From NCBI GenBank assembly GCA_964416305.1, contig CAYQDM010000012.1, forward strand, positions 1 to 64,000: 64,000 nucleotides of DNA, given 5' to 3'. This document shows, in pieces, positions 35,179 to 42,123 of this stretch (its first letter is position 1; the number at the start of each line of letters is the position of its first letter). The translations under genes were made by a program, and so were the position numbers. Source of the stretch: Acidaminobacter sp964416305. GTDB lineage: Bacteria; Bacillota; Clostridia; Peptostreptococcales; Acidaminobacteraceae. The notes below the pieces were generated by a model. It had not been told where the DNA came from, did not search any database, and worked only from the letters and a program-made list of their open reading frames with translations.

Positions 35179-36063
35179 ATGGAAGCGCCGCAAAAGGTAT
35201 TAATGAACACTAGAGTGATGCATAAAACCAAGTCTCGAATCTCTGTAAAAAATTATGCTTTTATAATCTTGGAAAAAATGCTTCAAATAATGGTGCTCTT
35301 GTTTGTTCTGTTCCCGATCGTCTGGATTATTCTCACCGCATTCAAGAGCTCCACAGATGCCTATTCGACAAGTCTCTTGTTTAAGCCGACACTTGACAAT
35401 TTCAGAACTATAATTGCGCCACCTTACAGTGTGGGACCACTCTTTCGAAACAGTATAATAATTTCTTTCGCTACAGTGGGCATTGCAATACCTCTCGCAA
35501 TAATGGCGTCTTATGTTTTTTCCCGGTACACATTTCGCGGCAGCAACAGTTTATTGGTATACATACTCATGACGCAGTTTATTCCAGCCGTCGTCATAGT
35601 TATGCCGTTTTATATGCTGTTCAGAAATTTGGGTATGCTGGATACTAAGGCAGCACTCATTACAGTCAATTTATCAGTTGCTTTGCCGTACGCCATATGG
35701 CTGCTTAAAGGCTTTGTGGACGCCCTTCCAAAAGAAATTGAGGAAGCGGCATTGATAGATGGCTGCACTCAGCTGCAAATGTTAAGACACGTTGTTTTTC
35801 CGCTTATTGCTCCCGGAGCCATCACCACCGCCGGCTTTGTGTTTGTCGGTGCATGGAATGAATTCCTTTACGCCATGATCCTTTCGAGAACGACATCTTC
35901 AATGACGCTGACTATTGGCTTGATGAATACGTTGGGTCCAAGAGGCGTAATCTGGGAATACATGTCGGCCGTTGGCTTGTTGGTCATGATTCCTGTCTTC
36001 CTGTTGTCTCTGACCATTCGTAAGCATTTTGTTCAAGGGTTAACTATGGGCGGCGTCAAATAA
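35179..36063 (+). CDS. ABC transporter permease (MalG/UgpE-like)
   Basis: A 294-residue permease of the MalG type. The coupling loop EEAALIDGCTQLQMLRHVVFPLIAPG and the C-terminal KHFVQGLTMGGVK end are diagnostic. AAGGAGG lies in the end of the preceding gene. It completes the importer, and a terminator follows. Confidence 0.9.
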   Translation: MEAPQKVLMNTRVMHKTKSRISVKNYAFIILEKMLQIMVLLFVLFPIVWIILTAFKSSTDAYSTSLLFKPTLDNFRTIIAPPYSVGPLFRNSIIISFATVGIAIPLAIMASYVFSRYTFRGSNSLLVYILMTQFIPAVVIVMPFYMLFRNLGMLDTKAALITVNLSVALPYAIWLLKGFVDALPKEIEEAALIDGCTQLQMLRHVVFPLIAPGAITTAGFVFVGAWNEFLYAMILSRTTSSMTLTIGLMNTLGPRGVIWEYMSAVGLLVMIPVFLLSLTIRKHFVQGLTMGGVK

Positions 36064-36112
36064 CGTATCAATTAGAAATTTCTATAGGGCACAATAGTGT
36101 AAACATTATCTT

Positions 36113-36154
36113 GGGAAGATGGTCTCTTTAAACGCAGGGGTCATCTTCTTTTTT
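36113..36154 (+). terminator. Terminator of the importer operon
   Basis: GAAGATG (36115-36121) and CATCTTC (36142-36148) form the stem, followed by TTTTTT. Confidence 0.75.
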
Positions 36155-36220
36155 GCGTTTTTGAGCATATCAAACAGCAAATAACTGCAGATCACAATTT
36201 AGCACTGCATCAGAGAGGTT

Positions 36221-37015
36221 TTAAAAGGCGATCAACCTTCCCACTTCCGTGAGTCTCAGGTGGGCGCGCCTCAGAAACTCCTGCGGAGTGCCAACGCGCT
36301 CCTCTTCTGTGGGGCCTACTTCCATGGTCAGGCAGCCGCTGTAGCTCTTAGGAAAGGCGCCGGTCAGCGCATTCCAGTCAATCGTGCCGTGGCCGGGCAG
36401 CCAGTGACGGTCCTCAGCGCCATCGTTATCAGAGAGGTGAGTGGCCGCCAGTCGACTCCCGAAATCCTTCAGGAGATTAAAGTCACCCCGGTCCGTTAGC
36501 TGATGGTGCGAACTGTCAAAGCAGAAGCCCAGCGACGGAGACGAAATTGACTCAAGTATGAAACGAACACGGTCGTTATGTCGGGTGTTCTCTACGGCAA
36601 TCGTCACCCCGAGTTCCTCTGCGGTTCGCGTAAGGGTTTCGAGACTCTTTAGCCCTTGGTGCCGGGAAACCTGAGAATCCTGTCGGTCGCTCAAGTGCAT
36701 GACCATTGTGGGAATCTGGTGTAGCGCGCAGTCGTGGAGCCATGTCAGATGGCTGTTGACGACCGACGCCCGCACTGAGTCATCCTCAGACCAGAGGGCA
36801 TCTGAGTCGTTGAAAGGAACATGGATATTCTCCAGCAACAGCCCTGCTTCCCGAACCAGACGCGGCATGTCCTCTTTCTTCACGGGATAGGGCATGTCCT
36901 CGCTTTCCCACCAAAGAGACGTGGCCTCAAAGCCCGCCTCTCTGATCAGGCTGATCCGTTCTTCAAACGGCATCATAAAGCCATACCATGAAAAAATGCC
37001 TGCTTTATGGTTCAT
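36221..37015 (-). CDS. Sugar phosphate isomerase/epimerase-like TIM-barrel protein
   Basis: A 264-residue AP-endonuclease-2-type TIM barrel. Metal ligands are visible in TIAVENTRHND (Glu), GFCFDSSHHQL (Asp/His), ATHLSDNDG (His/Asp), DRHWLPGHGTIDW (His) and LTMEVG (Glu). The family covers sugar isomerases, epimerases and inosose dehydratases. It faces the importer operon tail-to-tail and its higher GC suggests a separate origin, so a link to the catabolic cluster is uncertain. Start ATG at 37015 after AGGAGCAG-like sequence. Confidence 0.8.
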   Translation of the reverse strand: MNHKAGIFSWYGFMMPFEERISLIREAGFEATSLWWESEDMPYPVKKEDMPRLVREAGLLLENIHVPFNDSDALWSEDDSVRASVVNSHLTWLHDCALHQIPTMVMHLSDRQDSQVSRHQGLKSLETLTRTAEELGVTIAVENTRHNDRVRFILESISSPSLGFCFDSSHHQLTDRGDFNLLKDFGSRLAATHLSDNDGAEDRHWLPGHGTIDWNALTGAFPKSYSGCLTMEVGPTEEERVGTPQEFLRRAHLRLTEVGRLIAF

Positions 37016-37142
37016 AGTGACACTGCTCCTTTTCGTGGGGTATGATCCTCTTAATGTTTGACGTTATTCACATCAACTTGGCTCATACGTACCCAAACGG
37101 AGGCGCGCTTATCAAACGAGAAGAGATTAAGGGACAGAGGCC

Positions 37143-37153
37143 TGCCGATGGTA
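37143..37153 (+). repeat. Half-copy of dispersed repeat (TGCCGATGGTA)
   Basis: A lone right arm in the gap upstream of the methyltransferase gene; no left arm is seen nearby. Confidence 0.5.
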
Positions 37154-37233
37154 TCTATAAGTTCAATTTGCTGCCGGGTGGGTAACTATAACCCATAGCC
37201 ATTTTGAATTTATTCGAATTGAGGTGTCAACAA

Positions 37234-38028
37234 ATGAAACAGTGGTATGAAACGTTATTCGAAAACTATGGCAGCCAATATGACCTGGAGCCCTTTGCTC
37301 AAGGGACCAGCGGGGAATGTGACTTCATAGAAGCTGAATTGGGTTATGACAAAAACAAGAAAATCCTGGACATTGGCTGCGGGACAGGACGGCATGCTAT
37401 TGAGCTGACCAGGAGGGGCTATTCGGTCTTGGGCGTGGATCTATCGGAGTCCCAGCTTAGGAAAGCCAGGGAGAAGGCAGAAACAGAAGGCCTTGACGTC
37501 CGATTCCGCAGGGAGGATGCTCGTTCGCTTCCTTTTGAAGGGGAGTTTGACATGGTCCTGATGCTGTGCGAGGGCGGCTTCCCGCTCATGGAGACGGACG
37601 AAATGAACTTCGAAATTCTAAAGAATGCCGCCAAGGCGCTGATGAAGCCTGGCAAGCTGATTTTCACCACATTGAACGGATTGTTTCCGCTGTACCACTC
37701 CATTGACAACTTTCATGAAGAGGTCCAGAATCAAGGCGAACCGGGAGTTGGAGGCGCGCGCTATAAAAGTGAGCACTTTGACCTTATGACCTTCAGGGAT
37801 ATCAACGTCACAACTTTTACGGATGATGACGGGGTTGATCGGCAGCTGGCGTGCAATGAGCGTTATTATGTACCGCCAGAGATCACTTGGCTGCTCAAGA
37901 GCCTTGATTTTACGAGTGTTGAAATTTTTGGCGCAAAGCTGGGCGCGTTTTCAAGAACGGACAAGCTTACGACTGAAGACTTTGAAATGCTGGTAATAGC
38001 TGGTTTCGAATGCGAAGACTTCAAGTAA
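37234..38028 (+). CDS. Class I SAM-dependent methyltransferase
   Basis: A 264-residue methyltransferase. Motif I ILDIGCGTGRHAIEL (SAM binding), VLGVDLSESQLRKA with the acidic ribose-binding residue, REDARSLPFEGEFDMVL, and post-motif region GKLIFTTLNG. The substrate class (small molecule or cofactor) is unclear. GAGGTG places the start at 37234 rather than 37204. It appears monocistronic. Confidence 0.85.
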   Translation: MKQWYETLFENYGSQYDLEPFAQGTSGECDFIEAELGYDKNKKILDIGCGTGRHAIELTRRGYSVLGVDLSESQLRKAREKAETEGLDVRFRREDARSLPFEGEFDMVLMLCEGGFPLMETDEMNFEILKNAAKALMKPGKLIFTTLNGLFPLYHSIDNFHEEVQNQGEPGVGGARYKSEHFDLMTFRDINVTTFTDDDGVDRQLACNERYYVPPEITWLLKSLDFTSVEIFGAKLGAFSRTDKLTTEDFEMLVIAGFECEDFK

Positions 38029-38063
38029 ACAATTGAACTGAAGATTAAAAGGTTTCTTGATGT

Positions 38064-38074
38064 GACCATCGGCA
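38064..38074 (+). repeat. Half-copy of dispersed repeat (GACCATCGGCA)
   Basis: A left arm directly upstream of the GMP-synthase relic. No right arm is seen. Confidence 0.5.
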
Positions 38075-38124
38075 TCCCGGTGCTGTCTGTGGACCACAAC
38101 GGCAGCGCGCCGTGGCCGGAGGAT

Positions 38125-38365
38125 ATTGAGTTTGATTTAATTGAACCACTGAAGATGCTCTTCAAGGATGAAGTACGTGAATGTGGTTTAGCTCTGGGGC
38201 TACCGAGGAGTATGGTGTTTCGTCAGCCGTTCCCGGGCCCGGGTTCTTGGGGTCCGCTGCATAGGCGCGATCACGCGTGACCGACTAGAGGCCGTCCGCG
38301 AGTCAGATGCGATTCTACACGAGGAGTTTGTTAAAGCTGGTCTCGAGGGTTTGAAACTAAAATGA
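38125..38365 (+). pseudogene. guaA: GMP synthase (guaA) C-terminal relic
   Basis: One frame encodes LIEPLKMLFKDEVREC and RQPFPGPG, the C-terminal dimerisation/PPi-loop region of GMP synthase. After FPGPG the match moves to another frame, which reads IGAITRDRLEAVRESDAIL and ends at a stop at 38363-38365. The N-terminal ATP-PPase and amidotransferase domains are absent and the true C-terminus is missing. This is a frameshifted fragment, about 80 codons long, not a functional gene. Confidence 0.8.
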
Positions 38366-38395
38366 GGGAGCGGGTAGAAAAAACGAACTTCTCAA

Positions 38396-38494
38396 AAATG
38401 TACCTGGTACGCAGAACGAAATTGAAGAAGTTGTTTTTGATGAAATTGAATGATTGCATGCTTTTCAAAATTGTTTAACGTTATTGTTCCGGGA
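38396..38494. repeat. Fragment of composite intergenic repeat between two gene relics
   Basis: GTACCTGGTACGCAGAA, GAAGTTGTTTTTGATGAAAT and CCAGGTACGGA resemble the 5' modules of the composite repeat at 2370 and 9118. It joins directly to the truncated acetaldehyde dehydrogenase frame. Confidence 0.4.
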
Positions 38495-38719
38495 ATCGTG
38501 CCAGGTACGGAACTGAGAATACGTACTTACGTGCCAGGCTATGAAATTATTTTAGGACCAATTATGGAAGATGATACAGTGACGACGATGATGCAAGTCG
38601 CCGGTCTTGGAGATTATTTGCCGGTTTATTCCGGAAACCTTGATATCATCAATAGCGCCGCGATAAATATTGCTGAGGCCTATGCAAAAAAGTTGATGGG
38701 CGGTGAACAGATTGTCTAG
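38495..38719 (+). pseudogene. Acylating acetaldehyde dehydrogenase C-terminal relic
   Basis: The frame encodes RIRTYVPGYEIILGP, TTMMQVAGLGDYLPVYSGNL and DIINSAAINIAEAYAK, the C-terminal end of MhpF/DmpF-type acetaldehyde dehydrogenase (normally about 300 residues). The NAD-binding and catalytic Cys domains are missing. The end overlaps the start of the aldolase gene, its usual partner. Loss seems to coincide with the repeat fragment just upstream. Confidence 0.8.
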
Positions 38720-39728
38720 AATCTACTTAACAGATACGACGCTTAGAGATGGAAGCCATACCGTTTCCCATCAATTCACACTGGATGATGCCGCTCAGAT
38801 AGCAGGCGGTCTCGAAAGCGCTGGTATTGATATCATTGAGATTGGCCATGGTGATGGTTTGATTGGCTCTACGATCAACTATGGCTTCGGAAGAAATGAT
38901 GATTTCTCTCTGATTAGCGCAGCTGCTTCTCAACTGACAAAGTCAAAGTTGGCGGTACTGCTGCTGCCTGGAATTGGAACTGTTGAAGCGCTTCAGAAAG
39001 CTCAAAAGGCAGGTGCAAAGGCAGTACGCATCGCGACTCATGTCACGGAGGCGGATATGGGCGAAGAGCATGTTAAAGCAGCTAAAGATATGGGATTATT
39101 TGTCGTAGGATTTTTGATGATGGCTCATATGACAGATGTGAATCGTCTTACAGAAGAGGCGCTCAAGTTTGAGTCCTATGGCGCTGACGTGGTCTATGTT
39201 ACAGATTCCGGAGGCGCAATGCTGCCTAAGGATGTGTTTGAAAAAGTAAGTTCATTAAAGAAGAATTTAAAAATTCCAATTGGGCATCATGCGCATAATA
39301 ATATTGGCTTGGCAGTGTCAAATAGTTTGACTGCTGTAGAAGCTGGGGCGACTTATATAGATGGCTGTCTGTCTGGGCTGGGAGCGGGTGCAGGCAATAC
39401 ATCGACAGAAAACCTAATTGCTGTTCTCAATAAAATGGGGTACAAACATGGCGGCGATCTCTATAAAGCTATGGATGCCAGCGAAAAAATCTTGATTCCA
39501 TCACTAAAGAAAAAAGGTCTGACAATCAACAGCCATTTGGATGCCATGATTATGGGCTATGCAGGTGTATACTCCAGCTTTTTGCTTCACGCCAGACGTG
39601 CGGGCGAACGCTTCGGGGTTGATGTCAGAGATATCTTAATGGAAGCTGGAAAGAGAAAAGCAGTTGGCGGACAAGAGGATTGGCTGATTGAAATCGCGGT
39701 TGAATTGTCAAATAAACACTCCTTGTAG
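38703..39728 (+). CDS. 4-hydroxy-2-oxovalerate aldolase
   Basis: A 341-residue DmpG/MhpE-type aldolase with the HMGL-like TIM barrel: IYLTDTTLRDGSHTVSHQF (metal/catalytic), DIIEIGHGDGL, YVTDSGGAMLP, GHHAHNNIGLAVSNSL (metal His pair), and GLGAGAGNTSTENLIAVL. It cleaves 4-hydroxy-2-oxoacids to pyruvate and an aldehyde. The enzyme normally channels the aldehyde to the adjacent dehydrogenase, which survives here only as a relic, so the aldolase may be orphaned or work with another partner. The GTG start lies within the relic's end. A strong terminator follows. Confidence 0.88.
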   Translation: MNRLSRIYLTDTTLRDGSHTVSHQFTLDDAAQIAGGLESAGIDIIEIGHGDGLIGSTINYGFGRNDDFSLISAAASQLTKSKLAVLLLPGIGTVEALQKAQKAGAKAVRIATHVTEADMGEEHVKAAKDMGLFVVGFLMMAHMTDVNRLTEEALKFESYGADVVYVTDSGGAMLPKDVFEKVSSLKKNLKIPIGHHAHNNIGLAVSNSLTAVEAGATYIDGCLSGLGAGAGNTSTENLIAVLNKMGYKHGGDLYKAMDASEKILIPSLKKKGLTINSHLDAMIMGYAGVYSSFLLHARRAGERFGVDVRDILMEAGKRKAVGGQEDWLIEIAVELSNKHSL

Positions 39729-39781
39729 GATTCCTTTCAAATGATTCGTATTTCCCCTAAACTTAAGCTGTAAAATACAGC

Positions 39782-39820
39782 AAATCCCCAATTCAAAGTT
39801 CGAATTGGGGATTTTGTTTT
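39782..39820. terminator. Strong terminator between aldolase and sortase genes
   Basis: ATCCCCAATTC and GAATTGGGGAT form the core of a 13-bp stem (39782-39794/39802-39814) followed by TTTTGTTTTG. It lies between convergent genes and has AT-rich flanks on both sides, so it may act in both directions. CACCATCGGCA (39840-39850), a dispersed-repeat half site, lies next to it. Confidence 0.9.
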
Positions 39821-39858
39821 GCTTTGAATTTGATTGTATCACCATCGGCAAAAAGCTT

Positions 39859-40575
39859 TTACTCATTCGGAATCAAAGCCGCCGTAACAACATACCGCTG
39901 CGGTGCATTACCAATATAAACAAACGGATAACATGTCGTGAGGGTAAGCGCGGCATAGTCCGTTGGGACAATCACTGTTCGGTCTTCTTTGTCTACAATG
40001 CGCGTGCCGTCAATTTTATAGGTCAACGAACGGTCAGCCATTTCGATGATCAAAAGATCGCCGACAATTAGGTCTCCCAGATCCGTGAAAACCGTATCGC
40101 GATGTCCGGAAAGCACACAGTTGTCTTCGACACCTGGCATCACGCTTTGAGCATAATGACCTACGCCTTCTTTCAGATGCTCGTCACTGGTCCCGTGTAT
40201 GATTGGAAAGGACTGGTCCAGCGCGGGGATCAGCAGGGTCCCAATGAAGTCGCCCTCAGCGAGGTTCTGGAACTCTGATGATTTCTCTGGCTCGGTGCTA
40301 AAGAGCGGTGCTTCCGGAATGTGCAGCGCATTTTTGAGATTCATGAAAATATCCTGCTGCTGGATAAACAAATCCTGGGCGACCGCCACATCTTCTTCTG
40401 CTGCCGCGTTACCAAATGGCAGCTTGTCAAGCTTAGCAAGCGCGAACCCTATCAGTCCAATCCCCGCAGCGGCTAGGCAAACAGAGAGAAGCGCGCGGAG
40501 GCGGTTCTTTTTTTTGAAGGCCTGAGCTTTAACGGCCATTCTTGGGGTTTCTCCACGATTTAGCTTTCTCGCCAT
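39859..40575 (-). CDS. Class D sortase
   Basis: A 238-residue protein with an N-terminal membrane anchor (about residues 27-47, LLSVCLAAAGIGLIGFAL) and a sortase barrel. Catalytic His is in CVLSGHRDT, Cys in LTLTTCYPF and Arg in APQRYVV. The arrangement and length fit class D. It starts 4 bp after the stop of the upstream DUF3494 gene, so the two are co-transcribed. It presumably attaches that protein to the cell wall. Confidence 0.88.
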   Translation of the reverse strand: MARKLNRGETPRMAVKAQAFKKKNRLRALLSVCLAAAGIGLIGFALAKLDKLPFGNAAAEEDVAVAQDLFIQQQDIFMNLKNALHIPEAPLFSTEPEKSSEFQNLAEGDFIGTLLIPALDQSFPIIHGTSDEHLKEGVGHYAQSVMPGVEDNCVLSGHRDTVFTDLGDLIVGDLLIIEMADRSLTYKIDGTRIVDKEDRTVIVPTDYAALTLTTCYPFVYIGNAPQRYVVTAALIPNE

Positions 40576-40579
40576 AAAA

Positions 40580-41560
40580 TTACCGTTGTTTCCAGCTTAC
40601 AGCGCCTGCAACCGTCAATATAGCTCCAATCATAAGGAGATTATACCAAGGTGTTGCTGTGTCTGGCATTCTACCGCCTGTGACGGTTTCAGTGACGGCC
40701 TCGGAAGGTACCACTACAATTACAGGCGTAGCTTCAGGATTTGGTGGTGTGACAACCGGTGTTGGTGTTTCCACTGGCGCAGGTGTCTCAGCATCAGGCG
40801 GTGTGACGACCACAGGTGTATCTGTTTCATCACAGATCCCGTTGGTGATGGTATTGTTGTCAAGGGTGACTGCGCCGTTCATTGCCAGCAACTGTCCTTG
40901 AACTGACGCGCCTGTGTTGGCGGTAATTGACGTTGTTGCAAAGATGTGTCCTACAAAATGTGAGTTCACACCCAGGGTCGCAGAGCTGCCAACGGTCCAG
41001 AATGTCCTGCAATAGCGGGCGCTGTTGGTGAGGGCAATTTTGCTGTCGACTGCTGTGATTAGAGTAGACACGGATTTAAAGATAAAAACGCCTTCCGGGT
41101 TCCCTTTAGCGTCGAGGGTTAGTGTACCGGTGATTTTAAAGGTACCATCGGCTGAATCGTAGACGCCTGGGGTCAAGGTGGTGCCGCCAAGCTCTGAGGC
41201 TATTCGCGTCACCGGTGTTCTGCCGGCAGCGTCATTATAGGCCGTCAGTAAATCCGATTTAGCAATTGAGGCCACAGAGTCCGCGATATGTACCGCGCCG
41301 CCTATAGTCATGGAAGTTTGGCCGGTCAAAGCAGTCCCTGGGAATAATCCCACGTTGGATCCTGCGTCACCTTGAATAACGGTCTCGCCGGTATTGGTGA
41401 TCGTCGTACCAGCCAACACCGCAAAGGACGAAGAGATTCCCAGATTGACAGTAGGTTGCGACGGTTGAACCGTCGTAGCTATAACTGGCAGGGTTGTCAT
41501 TAAAATAAGTGCGGCAGCCAAAAGACTGGCAAATAATGGTTTGTTTTGATGAGGTTTCAT
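40580..41560 (-). CDS. DUF3494 (ice-binding-like) cell-wall-anchored protein
   Basis: About 326 residues. Signal peptide (ending near ATT at about 31), then a DUF3494 domain (VNLGISSSFAVLAGTTITNTG, LTPGVYDSADG, GNPEGVFIFKS, SARYCRTFWTVGSSATLG, SHFVGHIFATTSITANTGA), a Thr/Pro/Val-rich linker, MPDTA sorting motif, membrane span and short basic tail. DUF3494 domains include ice-binding proteins but occur in many non-polar bacteria as adhesion or surface proteins. The start is uncertain between 41569 and 41560. Confidence 0.82.
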   Translation of the reverse strand: MKPHQNKPLFASLLAAALILMTTLPVIATTVQPSQPTVNLGISSSFAVLAGTTITNTGETVIQGDAGSNVGLFPGTALTGQTSMTIGGAVHIADSVASIAKSDLLTAYNDAAGRTPVTRIASELGGTTLTPGVYDSADGTFKITGTLTLDAKGNPEGVFIFKSVSTLITAVDSKIALTNSARYCRTFWTVGSSATLGVNSHFVGHIFATTSITANTGASVQGQLLAMNGAVTLDNNTITNGICDETDTPVVVTPPDAETPAPVETPTPVVTPPNPEATPVIVVVPSEAVTETVTGGRMPDTATPWYNLLMIGAILTVAGAVSWKQR

Positions 41561-41639
41561 AATGCGCATCGCTCCGTTTCATAGGTTGAGATTATTGCGG
41601 GCAGTAGCCGAAACTACTGGACTGAAGAACATGACCTAA

Positions 41640-41753
41640 TTACGAGCGTCCTTTAATAATGTTCTTAACTACAGTCGTTTCCGGTTCAAGCACCTTTACC
41701 TTTTCGACTTCCTTTTTCTTCTTTTTCTGTTTGTTTGGATTCTTATCACCCAT
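41640..41753 (-). CDS. Small basic protein (37 aa)
   Basis: A short frame starting MGDKNPNKQKKKKKEVEK and ending NIIKGRS, with a strong AAGGGG ribosome binding site 8 bp before the ATG. Strongly basic and lacking a membrane segment. It has a convincing minus-strand promoter at 41902-41930 and a leader hairpin at 41825-41846. Small proteins with a DKNP-K start followed by a Lys-rich stretch occur in other anaerobes, but I know of no function. It is upstream of the DUF3494-sortase genes and may share transcription with them. Confidence 0.6.
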   Translation of the reverse strand: MGDKNPNKQKKKKKEVEKVKVLEPETTVVKNIIKGRS

Positions 41754-41824
41754 GAGATCACCCCTTTATTATAAGTAAATTATAGGTAATGTTAGATATA
41801 TATGGATTATTTAAGGATAACAAA

Positions 41825-41846
41825 AGCCACTTTGTGTAAAGTGGCT
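41825..41846 (-). terminator. Terminator-like hairpin in the leader of the small basic gene
   Basis: On the minus strand AGCCACTTT, loop ACAC and AAAGTGGCT are followed by TTTGTTATCC. It lies between the promoter (41902-41930) and the ATG (41753), the position of an attenuator. No known riboswitch was recognised in the leader. Confidence 0.55.
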
Positions 41847-41901
41847 TGACATGACTATCCATATAATACAGCACGCGCCTCTTGTGAATGCCGTTATGTT
41901 A

Positions 41902-41930
41902 ACTATAGTCTATAAATTACCTAGTGTCAA
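41902..41930 (-). promoter_or_regulatory. Sigma-A promoter, minus strand
   Basis: On the minus strand TTGACA (41930-41925), 17-bp spacer, TATAGT (41907-41902). It drives the small basic gene and perhaps the DUF3494 and sortase genes. Confidence 0.7.
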
Positions 41931-41975
41931 CTTTTATTACAGTTATTAACATTTTCGCAACACTGATAAGTGATC

Positions 41976-41986
41976 TGCCGATGGTC
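41976..41986 (+). repeat. Half-copy of dispersed repeat (TGCCGATGGTC)
   Basis: A lone right arm in the divergent gap upstream of the sigma-54 activator. The rest of 41931-42123 holds no gene. Confidence 0.5.
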
Positions 41987-42123
41987 GACCGACCGCATTG
42001 TTGTTCCGTCATTTAGTACAAAGGATTCAGGATGCGTCAGATTCCAAAATAATATCTTAATTGGGCTAAAAGGGGTTATAATGGTGATATTGATTTACAA
42101 CGTAATAAAGTGAGGGGAAAACT

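Noticed and set aside
38517..38528. Operator-like GAATACGTACTT, similar to the LacI sites.
   Set aside because: It lies inside the acetaldehyde dehydrogenase relic where the codons are family-conserved, has two mismatches and no promoter; treated as coincidence.
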